Below are positions 33,852 to 42,118 of a stretch of DNA of 64,000 bases, piece by piece. Position 1 is the stretch's first letter. Each line of letters starts with the position of its first letter. The stretch is from a virus, in the IMG/VR virus record IMGVR_UViG_3300025536_000010, positions 170,887-234,886 of that record, one strand, 5' to 3'. The notes below the pieces were generated by a model. It worked only from the letters and a program-made list of their open reading frames with translations, made no database searches and was not told the origin of the DNA. Both the position numbers and the translations under genes were made by a program.

Positions 33852-33880
33852 TTGAAGCCGCGCGCGGGTCGCGGTAAAAT
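33852..33880 (+). promoter_or_regulatory. Putative sigma70-like promoter
   Basis: TTGAAG (33852-33857), 17-nt spacer, TAAAAT (33875-33880), 30 nt before the ATG at 33910. One of the better -35/-10 pairs in the window, in a short intergenic gap. Confidence 0.55.
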
Positions 33881-33909
33881 CGTGTCTCTGGAGTCGATCT
33901 TGGAGTATC

Positions 33910-34533
33910 ATGGAACCGAACTACACCACCACGGACATCGAAGCGCGAGCCGTAGCGGCCCGCGAGGCCCACCGTGACTACATCGCAGACCTGGAAACCA
34001 AGTACCACCAGCGCTGCGACTGGCGCAAGGAACGAAAAATCTTGCCCATCGGAGTTTGCGGTTACGGTCGGGCCGGCAAAGATACCGCTGCGGAGTACCT
34101 GTGCGCCCACACGGACATGCAGTACCCCATGTCAGCGTCTTGGGTGGTGTTGCCGATGATCGCCCACATGATCGGCATCCCGAAGGAAGAAGCGTGGAAG
34201 GTTAGGCATGACCACCGAGAGTTCTGGATCGCGGCGTGCCACGCCGTTCGCGGTCGGGACTACGGCTTCCTGGTACGCATGTGCCTGGGAGCCGGGGATA
34301 TTGCAGTCGGCATACGGGGCCGACTGGAACTGGATGAAGTTGCTCGAACCGGGGTGGTCGGTATGACGCTCTGGATCGACAACCCGCGAGTCAAACCGGA
34401 CATTACCGTGGAGTACGGCCCTGATGATTGTGACATCATGGTGCCCAATCACGGTAGCCGGCTTGACCTGTATGCCCGCTTGCATAAGTTACTGAGGCTT
34501 CTGCACAGCGGGGCGTTCACGAAGATCTATTAG
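33910..34533 (+). CDS. Deoxynucleoside monophosphate kinase-like P-loop protein
   Basis: 207 aa. Walker A PIGVCGYGRAGKDTAAEYLC (about residues 46-65), the GKD-T-A-x-E form found in phage dNMP kinases, and MTLWIDNPRVKPDITVEYGP near the C-terminus. Converts dNMPs to dNDPs in support of the Dcd/ThyX pathway. Located downstream of its own promoter. A related small-molecule kinase is possible. Confidence 0.7.
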   Translation: MEPNYTTTDIEARAVAAREAHRDYIADLETKYHQRCDWRKERKILPIGVCGYGRAGKDTAAEYLCAHTDMQYPMSASWVVLPMIAHMIGIPKEEAWKVRHDHREFWIAACHAVRGRDYGFLVRMCLGAGDIAVGIRGRLELDEVARTGVVGMTLWIDNPRVKPDITVEYGPDDCDIMVPNHGSRLDLYARLHKLLRLLHSGAFTKIY

Positions 34534-34553
34534 ATGAAGGAAGGACAAAACTC

Positions 34554-36725
34554 ATGGCAACGAAACGTTTGGCAGCACGCAAGCCCGCCGATTACGACAG
34601 CCGCGTCCACGGGCGCCGCGAGACGAACATTCCCCAGGACGACCACACCATCAACGAGGGCATCTGCCCCGTCAACCTGCTGCGCCCGCGGTACGATGAC
34701 GGCCCCATGTACTTCATCCCGTTCAAGCACCCCAGCTACGAAGACCCGGAGAACATGCTCCAGCCGGGCCGTACTGCCCCGGAACCGGGTGCTTACTCGC
34801 ACTGGCTGATCCGTATGGAGGTCGCGGCTTACATCGGCTTGCCGGACTGCACGAAGCACAGCTTCAACCTGCGCCACCCGGCCGACAAGGAGGCCAAGAA
34901 GGGCAACCCCTACCGCGAGTTGTACTTCGCCGCTGCCCAGGCGCACGATAACGGTCAGTTCGGGAACGGCAAGAAATGGGACAGCAGCTGGAACAAGTTC
35001 CTCAAGGGGAGCAAGAAGTCCGGCGGTGCAGCGCTGTCCCGTCCCACTGCCAAGTATTTCGTCCAGGGCGCCGTGTTCTGCAACGGCGACCGCGACTACA
35101 TGGAAGGCGACCGCGAGTTGCCGTTCGGTTTGGCCCAGGGTGACGACCTGACGGTCATTCAGATCCCGGTGTCCGCCGGCCAGGGTATCATCAAGCTGCT
35201 GGACATCGAGAAGGACCAGTACGAAGGCAACGGCGAAGACGATCCTTCGGCCCCGTTCAAGTGGGGTGATCCGACTGGTCGGTTCAAGAAGAAGGCGCGC
35301 ACCATCTCCGGCTGCAAGGTCTTCTGCATCTACAACCCGAAGAAGACCAAGATCAAGCAGGACACCTCGTTCAGCGGGGAGTTCAAGGAGATCCAGGGCT
35401 ACGAGGCCGCCATCAAGGAAGCCTACAAGGCCGGCGGGCAGGTGCTGTTCGACGGCAACTTGGAAACCAAGCAGGTCGATTTCATCTTCGAGCACGCGCA
35501 GTTCTGGTTCGACGACGAAGACAGCGGCACCAAGGGGCTGTTGCGCATCGCACCCGTGGAACAGCAGGCGCTGTGGGTCGCCCAGGCGTTCAAGTCGGCT
35601 CCGAAGCTGATTGCCTTCGCCTGGTCCGAGCAAGAGGGCCTCATGACCGACGAGGTCAAGGCCGTCTTGGCGGCGCGTGTCAGCGCTGTCGTCCCCGGCG
35701 AGGACGACGACGATGACGACGATGAGGACGATGAGACGCCGAAGCGCAAGGTGAAGAAAGACCCGAGCGCCAAGGCCGGCAAGAAGGCCAAGCCCGAGGC
35801 CGACGACGAAGATGATGATGAAGACGACGAGGAGGAAACCTCGAAGAAGGGCAAGAAGCCTGCCAAGGGCAAGAAGGCCAAGGACGAGGAAGACGAGGAA
35901 GACGAGTTCGAGGACGACGAAGACTCGGACGACGACTCGGACGACGACGAAGAGGAGGACGAGAAGCCGGCCAAGAAGGGTAAGAGCAAGAAGGCCAAGG
36001 ACGACGACGAGGACGACGACTCCGACGACGAAGAGGAGGACGACGACTCCGACGACGAAGACGACTCCGACGAGGACGACGACTCCGACGACGAAGAGGA
36101 GGACGACGACTCCGACGACGAAGAGGAGGACGACGACTCCGACGACGAAGACGACTCCGACGAAGAGGAGGACGAGAAGCCGGCCAAGAAGGGTAAGAGC
36201 AAGAAGCCCGCGGCCGAGGACGACGAAGAGGAGGAGGACGACGACTCCGACGACGAAGACGACGAAGAGGAGGAGGACGACGACTCCGAGGACGACGACT
36301 CCGACGACGAAGACGACGAAGAGGAGGAGGACGACGACGAAGACGACGAGAAGCCGGCCAAGAAGGGTAAGAAGCCTGCGGCCAAGGACGACGACGAAGA
36401 GGAGGACGACGAAGACGACGAAGAGGAGGACGAGGACGACGACAAGCCGACCAAGAAGGGCAGCAAGGACAAGAAGCCCGCTGCCAAGGTCGGGAAGAAG
36501 CCCGAAGCCAAGGCCGAGAAGCCGGCTGCCAAGAAGGGCAAGGGCAAGAAGGGCGACGAGGAGGACTACTTCGGCGATAGCGACGCCGGCAAGGCCGCTA
36601 GCAAGTCCGCGAAGGCCGCCAAGGCCGCCAAGGACAACTCGGCCAAGCGCGGGTCGGCACCGAAGAAGGAAGCTCCCAAGCCTCCGGCGAGCAAGGGCGG
36701 TAGCGCCAAGCGCAAGCAGAAGTAG
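34554..36725 (+). CDS. Large protein with 340-aa Asp/Glu/Lys tail, possible ssDNA-binding protein
   Basis: 723 aa. A folded-looking N-terminal part (1-385) contains SHWLIRMEVAAYIGLP, KYFVQGAVFCNGDRDYMEGD and LTVIQIPVSAGQGIIKLLDI. From about 385 it is low complexity: alternating runs of Asp/Glu/Ser with modules EKPAKKGK repeated. Near the end is DEEDYFGDSDAG (shared motif), then a Lys/Ala-rich terminus. Lying between dNMP kinase and RecA-like genes, and with a single-strand-binding-protein-like acidic tail, it is a candidate SSB. I see no definite OB-fold motif, so this is inference. Confidence 0.5.
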   Translation: MATKRLAARKPADYDSRVHGRRETNIPQDDHTINEGICPVNLLRPRYDDGPMYFIPFKHPSYEDPENMLQPGRTAPEPGAYSHWLIRMEVAAYIGLPDCTKHSFNLRHPADKEAKKGNPYRELYFAAAQAHDNGQFGNGKKWDSSWNKFLKGSKKSGGAALSRPTAKYFVQGAVFCNGDRDYMEGDRELPFGLAQGDDLTVIQIPVSAGQGIIKLLDIEKDQYEGNGEDDPSAPFKWGDPTGRFKKKARTISGCKVFCIYNPKKTKIKQDTSFSGEFKEIQGYEAAIKEAYKAGGQVLFDGNLETKQVDFIFEHAQFWFDDEDSGTKGLLRIAPVEQQALWVAQAFKSAPKLIAFAWSEQEGLMTDEVKAVLAARVSAVVPGEDDDDDDDEDDETPKRKVKKDPSAKAGKKAKPEADDEDDDEDDEEETSKKGKKPAKGKKAKDEEDEEDEFEDDEDSDDDSDDDEEEDEKPAKKGKSKKAKDDDEDDDSDDEEEDDDSDDEDDSDEDDDSDDEEEDDDSDDEEEDDDSDDEDDSDEEEDEKPAKKGKSKKPAAEDDEEEEDDDSDDEDDEEEEDDDSEDDDSDDEDDEEEEDDDEDDEKPAKKGKKPAAKDDDEEEDDEDDEEEDEDDDKPTKKGSKDKKPAAKVGKKPEAKAEKPAAKKGKGKKGDEEDYFGDSDAGKAASKSAKAAKAAKDNSAKRGSAPKKEAPKPPASKGGSAKRKQK
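35696..36470 (+). repeat. Degenerate GAC/GAA-rich repeat array encoding the acidic tail
   Basis: About 770 bp of near-periodic GACGACGACTCCGACGACGA-type sequence with recurring AAGCCGGCCAAGAAGGGTAA modules (35962, 36177, 36352; diverged at 36444). Prone to slippage and length variation between strains. Strong purine bias on the coding strand. Confidence 0.75.
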
Positions 36726-36748
36726 TCGTTTTCTCGTTTAACGAACAG

Positions 36749-36782
36749 GCGGACCCGTCCTTCGGGGCGGGTCCGCTTTTCG
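36749..36782 (+). terminator. Intrinsic terminator
   Basis: GCGGACCCGTCC and GGGCGGGTCCGC form a 12-bp stem (one G-U pair) with a TTCG tetraloop, followed by TTTTCG. Ends the unit before the RecA-like gene. Confidence 0.85.
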
Positions 36783-36798
36783 TCTAGGAGGGTATCCG

Positions 36799-38535
36799 AT
36801 GGTTACGAAGAAGAAGTCACGCCTCAAGCCTCGCAAACCGCCGCAGATCGGCCGTCAGTTGGCGGACGACGTTGAGGAGGAGCGGGAGGCGCGTAAAGTG
36901 TCGCCCAGTGAAGCCGCCGAGGCCGAGGAAGACTATTTTGGAGACGATGCGCCGGCACCGAAATCCAAGAAGAAGGCGGACACCGTTGACACAGAAGATG
37001 TCTCTGGCGACGGTGACGACCGCGAAGACGAGCCGATGGTGAAGCCGCGTCGGAAGAAGGTGCGCGGCGAGGACGGTAAGATCCTCGTCAAGGCGGCCGG
37101 CAAGGGTGTGTCCGTGCCCATGAAGCGAATCGTCTGTCTCGACACACGCAAGCTGTCGAAGAAGGACGAGATCAAGCTGGCCAACTGGCAGGGGCGGACG
37201 CGGGGCAAGGCCCTGGACGCTTTTTTCCGTGGCCAGGTTGCCGAGACGCGCAAGAAGTTTGGACACTCGTCTGTCCACATCGGCGACGAGGTCAAGAATC
37301 TGATCGTTGGTATTCCCATGTTCGGCGGTCGTGGGCCGGACGCTGCCAAATACCCAGGCTGTCTGCCGATGGAGTTCGTCATCGCGCAGGATTGTTTCCC
37401 GCTTGGCTTGGTGTGGCAGCTGGTCGCCAAGCACGGTGTCGGTAAAAGCGGCTTGCTGGCTGAGTTTGGTCGCTGGTTCTACCTGGCCGGCGGCGGTATG
37501 AACTTGTGCGAGGCCGAGGACAAGTTCAACCCTAACTGGTACGAGAGTATCATGGGGAGCGAGTTTTTCCCCAGCCTGGTGCCTCTTTTTCACTGCAAGT
37601 CCGTCGAGGACTGGCAGCGTAAACTGTCGGGCGCGATCAAGTCGGCCAAGAGTCAGTGTGTCGGCACCAAAGAAAACCCAGGGCCAGGGCGCACGGTGCC
37701 GATCATGTTCGGCATCGACTCGATCATGGGTAAGCAGTCCGAAGAGACGCAGGAGCAGATCTTCGGTACGAGCGAACTTGGCATCGAAGGGCGCAGGAAA
37801 GGTAAGGGTGCTCCCAAGAGCAAGCCCGGACTCGGCCACGGCAGTCGCGGTTTCCCCATCGAAGCGCAGGTTATCACCCGCTACATGCGGTCGGTGCCTG
37901 GGCGGATCGAGGGTTGGCCGTTCTCGTTGGTCCTGGTCAATCACCTGCGCATCAAGACGGACGAAGCCGGTAACCTGGAGCGGTCCAAGGCCGGCGGCGA
38001 GCAGGTCAACTTTCAAGAGTCGTTCGAGTTGGAACTCAAGAAAGTTGGCGGACACAAGAAGAAGATCGAGTCGGCCGATTTTGACGGGTTCCCTTTGCAA
38101 ATCAGCTGCGAGAAGAACTCGTTCGGGCCGACCCACCGTTCGATACAGACTCGCGTTCTCTGGTGGGACGAAGAGAACGAGGAGACGGGCGCGTGGGAAC
38201 AGAGGACCGTGTGGGACTGGGACTGGTCTACGATCCACTTGTTGCATAGTATCAAGAATGGGGAGCGGGCCAGCCCGCGTCTCAAGCAAGCCCTCAAGGA
38301 CATCGAGTTCCATCTCGACTGCCCGGAGTCGGGCGAGGTCAATAACACGGCCTGGTCGAAAGACCTGGGCATGACCAAAGACGATGCGATGTCCTGGAGC
38401 GAAGTCGGTGCCCTGATCCGCGAAGATCCGAAGCTGATGGCCAGGCTGCGCAAGGCTCTGCGGATCAACCCGCGGCCCCTTCTCCAGGGGGATTACCTGG
38501 CGCAGCTGGACACTATCAGTGAGGATCTGCCGTGA
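36799..38535 (+). CDS. RecA/UvsX-like recombinase
   Basis: 578 aa. N-terminal charged tail contains EAEEDYFGDDAPAP (shared motif, about residue 42) and Lys-rich segments. RecA core: LVWQLVAKHGVGKSGLLAEF (Walker A about 209), PIMFGIDSIMGKQSEE (Walker B about 302), WPFSLVLVNHLRIKTDEAGN. Catalyses ATP-dependent strand exchange in phage recombination, with SbcCD-like, UvsW-like and RuvC-like partners in the window. The long disordered N-terminus is unusual. ATG after AGGAGGG. Confidence 0.82.
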   Translation: MVTKKKSRLKPRKPPQIGRQLADDVEEEREARKVSPSEAAEAEEDYFGDDAPAPKSKKKADTVDTEDVSGDGDDREDEPMVKPRRKKVRGEDGKILVKAAGKGVSVPMKRIVCLDTRKLSKKDEIKLANWQGRTRGKALDAFFRGQVAETRKKFGHSSVHIGDEVKNLIVGIPMFGGRGPDAAKYPGCLPMEFVIAQDCFPLGLVWQLVAKHGVGKSGLLAEFGRWFYLAGGGMNLCEAEDKFNPNWYESIMGSEFFPSLVPLFHCKSVEDWQRKLSGAIKSAKSQCVGTKENPGPGRTVPIMFGIDSIMGKQSEETQEQIFGTSELGIEGRRKGKGAPKSKPGLGHGSRGFPIEAQVITRYMRSVPGRIEGWPFSLVLVNHLRIKTDEAGNLERSKAGGEQVNFQESFELELKKVGGHKKKIESADFDGFPLQISCEKNSFGPTHRSIQTRVLWWDEENEETGAWEQRTVWDWDWSTIHLLHSIKNGERASPRLKQALKDIEFHLDCPESGEVNNTAWSKDLGMTKDDAMSWSEVGALIREDPKLMARLRKALRINPRPLLQGDYLAQLDTISEDLP

Positions 38536-39101
38536 AGGAGCACCCCTTCAAAAAGATGAGCCGCGGCTACCAGGAGCGTGCTGCTGCCGAGGAAGTGCGG
38601 CAGTACGAAGAGTCGCGGATCGCTTACCTTCTCAAAGCCCTGAATATGCCGAAAGCGGCGTCCAGGCTCCGCGAGGAGGAACATCGCCACTCGGGGGACG
38701 TCCGGCTTACTTGCCGGGCGTTCAACGAGCGCTACACCTCGTTCCCCGTTCTTTTGGGTACGTCCATCCTGGGCGGGGTTAAGTTGCACCTCGACAAGAC
38801 CGCGCTCCTACCGGCGCTGTTTCGGCAGTTCGACCAGGCTCCGTTTGTGCGAGCCTACGAGGACTTCTTCGAGCAGCACCAAGGCGACGCGGAAGGTAGG
38901 GTTCTCGGCCTCGTGTTCCCGCGCAAGGGGATCAGGCAGGGGCTGATAATCCTCAACGAAGAACTGGAGGCGGTGCCCTACCACGGGCTCACCCTGGTTT
39001 ACAGCGGCGGTAACCGAAAGCACCCGTGCAAGCTGTACGTCAGGCCGTTTCAGTTGCTTGTCGAGGCGATCTATCGCAAGGGCCACGGTTGGCGGCCCTA
39101 G
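38532..39101 (+). CDS. Hypothetical protein, 189 aa
   Basis: GTG start overlapping the recombinase stop. Helical N-terminus (RGYQERAAAEEVRQYEESRI), then RYTSFPVLLGTSILGGVKLH and LIILNEELEAVPYHGLTLVY. No family recognised. Coupled to the RecA-like gene, so possibly recombination-associated. Confidence 0.5.
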   Translation: MKEHPFKKMSRGYQERAAAEEVRQYEESRIAYLLKALNMPKAASRLREEEHRHSGDVRLTCRAFNERYTSFPVLLGTSILGGVKLHLDKTALLPALFRQFDQAPFVRAYEDFFEQHQGDAEGRVLGLVFPRKGIRQGLIILNEELEAVPYHGLTLVYSGGNRKHPCKLYVRPFQLLVEAIYRKGHGWRP

Positions 39102-39104
39102 CGC

Positions 39105-39136
39105 TGGGAGACGTTCTCCCAAAAACTGGTTTTTAG
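39105..39136 (+). promoter_or_regulatory. Hairpin plus AAAAACTGGTTTTT palindrome
   Basis: GGGAGA-CGT-TCTCCC (39106-39120) is directly followed by AAAAAC-TG-GTTTTT (39121-39134), downstream of the 38532-39101 gene and upstream of 39224. Could be a weak terminator or a copy of the recurring AT-rich palindrome (reverse strand reads CCAGTTTTTGGGAG). Confidence 0.4.
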
Positions 39137-39223
39137 ACATGGCCCAGAAGGGCAGGGCGTGGTACGCTTACCTCAAGAGGTGGCAGACACGCACCAACAC
39201 TCACGACGAAGGAGACAACAAGA

Positions 39224-40177
39224 ATGTCCGACAACACCACCGCCGTAGCCCCCATCGACAAGAAGCGTCTGGCCATCTTCAAGGACATGACGGAGGCCAC
39301 CCAGGAAGTCGCCCGCGATTTCGAGGGCAAGCTCTCCAAGGGCGCGACCGGCTTGGTCATGATCCAGTACGACGTCGGTTCGCGGCTGGCCGACATCATC
39401 GCCGACGAGGGGACGTACGGTGCCGGTGCCGTCAAGCAGCTGTCTCTCTACCTGGGCATCCCCGGCGGCGAGACGACCCTCTACAACCTGCGGAATTTCG
39501 CGCAGGAGTTCGATAAGGAGTTCGTGCGCCAGTGGACCTCGAAGTCGATGGCCGGCGGCGGTCACCTGGCGATGGCGCACTGGTTCCAGATCATGAAGCT
39601 CAAGAGCAAGGAGAAGCAGGAGAAGCTCTTGAACCGCACGCTCAAGGAATCCTGGAGCGCCAACGACCTGGAAAAGGAAGTCCGCGCCGGCAGCGGCGGC
39701 AAGACCAAGAACGTCCGTGGCGGCGGGCGTAAGCCACAGACGCCGACGAGCCCGATGGCCGGGCTCCAGAAAGCGTTCTCGGTGGCTCAGCAGCTGAACA
39801 GGCTGGAGCCGGTGCTGCTGGAGTCGGTCTTCGACAAGATTGACTCCCTCGAACCGGACAAGGTGACGGACACCTTGCTGGAGAAGCTGGAGACGACCCG
39901 CGATCAGGTGGCGGAAACCCAGGAGACGTCGGGCGAAATGCTGACGCACCTGGAGAAGAACATCAAGCGCGTCACCAAGATCCTCGAAAAGCAGAAGGCT
40001 GCCGCCGAGGAAGCGGGCGACGAGGACGAAGATGCGGGCGAAGAGGCGCCCAAGAAGAAAAAGAAGAAGCCCGCCTCGGCGTCGAGCAACGGCAAGGCCG
40101 AGTCCAACGGCCACGTCGACGGCGCCAAGAAGAAGAAAAAGAAGAAGAAGCTCCGCCCGGTTGCGGCCGAGGCGTAA
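39224..40177 (+). CDS. DUF1016-N-like DNA-binding style protein, 317 aa
   Basis: ATG after AAGGAG. Residues 40-95 read MIQYDVGSRLADIIADEGTY, GAGAVKQLSLYLGIPGGETT and LYNLRNFAQEFDKEF, resembling the N-terminal domain of DUF1016/YhcG-like proteins and a family I associate with planctomycetes. The middle is helical and the C-terminus is disordered and Lys-rich (PKKKKKKPASAS, KKKKKKKKLRP). Probably DNA associated. Function unknown. Confidence 0.55.
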   Translation: MSDNTTAVAPIDKKRLAIFKDMTEATQEVARDFEGKLSKGATGLVMIQYDVGSRLADIIADEGTYGAGAVKQLSLYLGIPGGETTLYNLRNFAQEFDKEFVRQWTSKSMAGGGHLAMAHWFQIMKLKSKEKQEKLLNRTLKESWSANDLEKEVRAGSGGKTKNVRGGGRKPQTPTSPMAGLQKAFSVAQQLNRLEPVLLESVFDKIDSLEPDKVTDTLLEKLETTRDQVAETQETSGEMLTHLEKNIKRVTKILEKQKAAAEEAGDEDEDAGEEAPKKKKKKPASASSNGKAESNGHVDGAKKKKKKKKLRPVAAEA

Positions 40178-40197
40178 CCGAGTAACTTCTTGAGGAC

Positions 40198-40276
40198 AAC
40201 TGCGGGTGTACGGGGCAGGCTGCCAGACACCTTGCCGGGCCGTCGTGGCTTCCGTGAACCGGCACCCGCAGTTTTT
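40198..40276 (+). ncRNA. Candidate structured RNA / leader with 11-bp closing helix
   Basis: AACTGCGGGTG (40198-40208) pairs perfectly with CACCCGCAGTT (40263-40273), followed by TTT. The 54 nt between can form inner helices (ACGG/CCGT; GGCAGG with CCTTGCC; GCCG/GGC). It fills the 116-nt gap before the glycosyltransferase gene. Could be a riboswitch-like leader, terminator with a large loop, or small RNA. Confidence 0.4.
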
Positions 40277-40293
40277 GCTCACGGACGGGCTCC

Positions 40294-41100
40294 ATGTTCA
40301 GCGTCAACATCCTGTTTTATGGCAACACTCCTGGTTTGGTTGTTCGTTGCCTTTTGTCTGTCATACACCACGCAGACTGGTCTTTGATCGCCGAGGTCAG
40401 GCTCGGCCTCAACGCGGTATCGGAATGGTCGCGCCGGCTTATCATGGACGAGATCAAAAGCGTGCCGGTGCCCTGCACGATCTACCAGGAGCGCGATAAC
40501 AGGAACGTTGGCAAGTACCCGTTGATGCGCAGGATGTTCTATGACGGGCCGCCGTTGGCGGCAGACCGCGTAATGTGGTTCGATGACGACAGCTACCTCA
40601 ACGGTGGTCGGGCTTGGTGGAAAACCGCCAGCGCGGTCGCACAACAGGCTGACATGGTCGGCTCGGTTTACAGGCTGCCCAAGGGCTTCCGCGGCAACCA
40701 GCCGCAGGCTATCGCAGCCCAGCCCTGGTACACTGGCAAGCCGGTGGAACGTCCTCACCAGCCGTCGTTCTGTACTGGCGGCTGGTGGATTATCAAAACA
40801 GAGATTCTCAAGCGCTGGGACTGGCCACACCCGGCTTTGTTTCACAACGGCGGCGACTCCATGCTGGGAGAGTTGTGCCGCCAGCAAGGTTATGTGGTCA
40901 AGCATTGGCGCGAGGGCGTTGCCATCAACGCGGACAATGCCGGGCGCGAGTCCAAGGCAGAGCGGCGAGGCTTGTCGACGCCGTGGGTCTGGACGGACTG
41001 GCGGCCAGATAAGCCGGACGATCTCAGCCACCACGATTTTGAGTGTGTCTACAACGGTTTCCGTTTGCCGTTAGGCCCGCCGCCGTGTCTGCTGGGCTAG
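40294..41100 (+). CDS. GT-A type glycosyltransferase-like protein
   Basis: 268 aa. The N-terminal strand FSVNILFYGNTPGLVVRCLL is followed by ADRVMWFDDDSYLNGGRAWW with the D-x-D metal/nucleotide-sugar site (about residue 95) and SFCTGGWWIIKTEILKRWDW, typical of family-2-like GT-A enzymes. Transfers a sugar from a nucleotide donor. With the heptose genes at 16.8 kb, ADP-heptose is a conceivable donor, but acceptor (DNA, virion or host glycan) is unknown. ATG in a short gap after the structured leader. Confidence 0.7.
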   Translation: MFSVNILFYGNTPGLVVRCLLSVIHHADWSLIAEVRLGLNAVSEWSRRLIMDEIKSVPVPCTIYQERDNRNVGKYPLMRRMFYDGPPLAADRVMWFDDDSYLNGGRAWWKTASAVAQQADMVGSVYRLPKGFRGNQPQAIAAQPWYTGKPVERPHQPSFCTGGWWIIKTEILKRWDWPHPALFHNGGDSMLGELCRQQGYVVKHWREGVAINADNAGRESKAERRGLSTPWVWTDWRPDKPDDLSHHDFECVYNGFRLPLGPPPCLLG

Positions 41101-41110
41101 GAGGACTAGC

Positions 41111-41551
41111 GTGCTCTGCAACCACACCTGGATCGACGTCCGTCCGCATCTGCTCTCCGGCGAACAGCCAGTGTTCATGATGCAGCGTCCTCTGGCCCAC
41201 GGACATAGCGCCAAAGGTGGCTTGTTCAATACGGCCGAGATTGCCAAGGTTGGAGAGCATTGGGTGCCGCACGGCCCAGTCCTCGACGTCGAGGATGTGC
41301 AGTGGGGCATTACCAAGGTAGGCGACCTGGTGCGCGTCCCGGTGTTCGCCTACAAGACGCAGCACTTAGCCCCGGCGTCGATCTGGGGCCTGGGCCTCCA
41401 GATTGGCCTGGCGGCCGTGGTGCATTTGCGTAAACATACAACCGATATTCCACGGGCGGCGATGCTCGTGCTGGGGCACGAGTGCATGGACTTACGTCCT
41501 GCGGAGGAAGCCTATCGCTGCTTCGTGGGCATTGCGTTGCAAACCAAGTAA
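41111..41551 (+). CDS. Hypothetical protein, 146 aa
   Basis: GTG after AGGAGG (41099-41104). Sequence LCNHTWIDVRPHLLSGEQPV, EDVQWGITKVGDLVRVPVFA and AAMLVLGHECMDLRPAEEAY. No known motif. Sits directly after the glycosyltransferase. Confidence 0.5.
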   Translation: MLCNHTWIDVRPHLLSGEQPVFMMQRPLAHGHSAKGGLFNTAEIAKVGEHWVPHGPVLDVEDVQWGITKVGDLVRVPVFAYKTQHLAPASIWGLGLQIGLAAVVHLRKHTTDIPRAAMLVLGHECMDLRPAEEAYRCFVGIALQTK

Positions 41552-41563
41552 GGAGACTTGACC

Positions 41564-42073
41564 GTGACCCAGCCGATGGCTCAGCCACAACAGCCGATGC
41601 ACCCCTCCCAGCAGCTGGCCCAGCAGATGCAGGAAGCGCCTCACCAGGCCCCCGTTGCTCCGCGCCAGGTGCGCAAACGGGTTGACATCCCGGCCCTGGT
41701 TGTCGAAATGGATGACTGGTTGACGGCCCTCAAACGCGCCGTCGCCGGCTATACGGCCCTGAGCCTGTCCTTGGCGTCTGCCCAGGGGCATATCCCCGAA
41801 GGGGACCGGCGCAAGGGCCTGCCGATTCTGGAGTTCAAAAGCAGCGTCGACGGGCAGACTCCCATTGTCTGCTGCGCCGACCTGCGGAAGGTCAACCCGG
41901 AGTACCTCCAGCACGTCATGGTGCCGCTCATCAACGCCCAGGCGGCCGACATACTGGAAGCCTTCGACGAAATGAGCACGCGGATCGAGATGGCTCGACC
42001 GATGCTTTACAAGATGCTGGGGTTCGACGCCAACGGGCAGCCCTTGCCACCGCAGCAGGCGGACGCCGCCTGA
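41564..42073 (+). CDS. Hypothetical protein with Gln/Pro-rich N-terminus, 169 aa
   Basis: GTG at 41564 has AAGGAG at 41550-41555; an in-frame TTG at 41558 is too close to that site. The first 35 residues are Gln/Pro/Met-rich. The body has VVEMDDWLTALKRAVAGYTA and QAADILEAFDEMSTRIEMAR. No family recognised. Confidence 0.5.
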   Translation: MTQPMAQPQQPMHPSQQLAQQMQEAPHQAPVAPRQVRKRVDIPALVVEMDDWLTALKRAVAGYTALSLSLASAQGHIPEGDRRKGLPILEFKSSVDGQTPIVCCADLRKVNPEYLQHVMVPLINAQAADILEAFDEMSTRIEMARPMLYKMLGFDANGQPLPPQQADAA

Positions 42074-42084
42074 GACGGCCTCTA

Positions 42085-42106
42085 GGGGCGGGCAGCGGCC
42101 CGCCCC
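42085..42106 (+). terminator. 9-bp GC hairpin in intergenic gap
   Basis: GGGGCGGGC and GCCCGCCCC around AGCG, 12 nt after the 41564-42073 stop. No U-tract follows. Ends just before the GGAGG of the next gene, so it may affect that gene's translation rather than termination. Confidence 0.5.
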
Positions 42107-42118
42107 TGCGGAGGTTCC

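Noticed and set aside
35423-36547. Minus-strand Ser-rich 374-codon frame
   Set aside because: Antisense of the Asp/Glu repeat; poly-Ser arises from GAC/GAA codons read in reverse.
35812-36741. Plus-strand Thr/Arg-rich frame in the same repeat
   Set aside because: Shifted reading of the repeat; no start signal.
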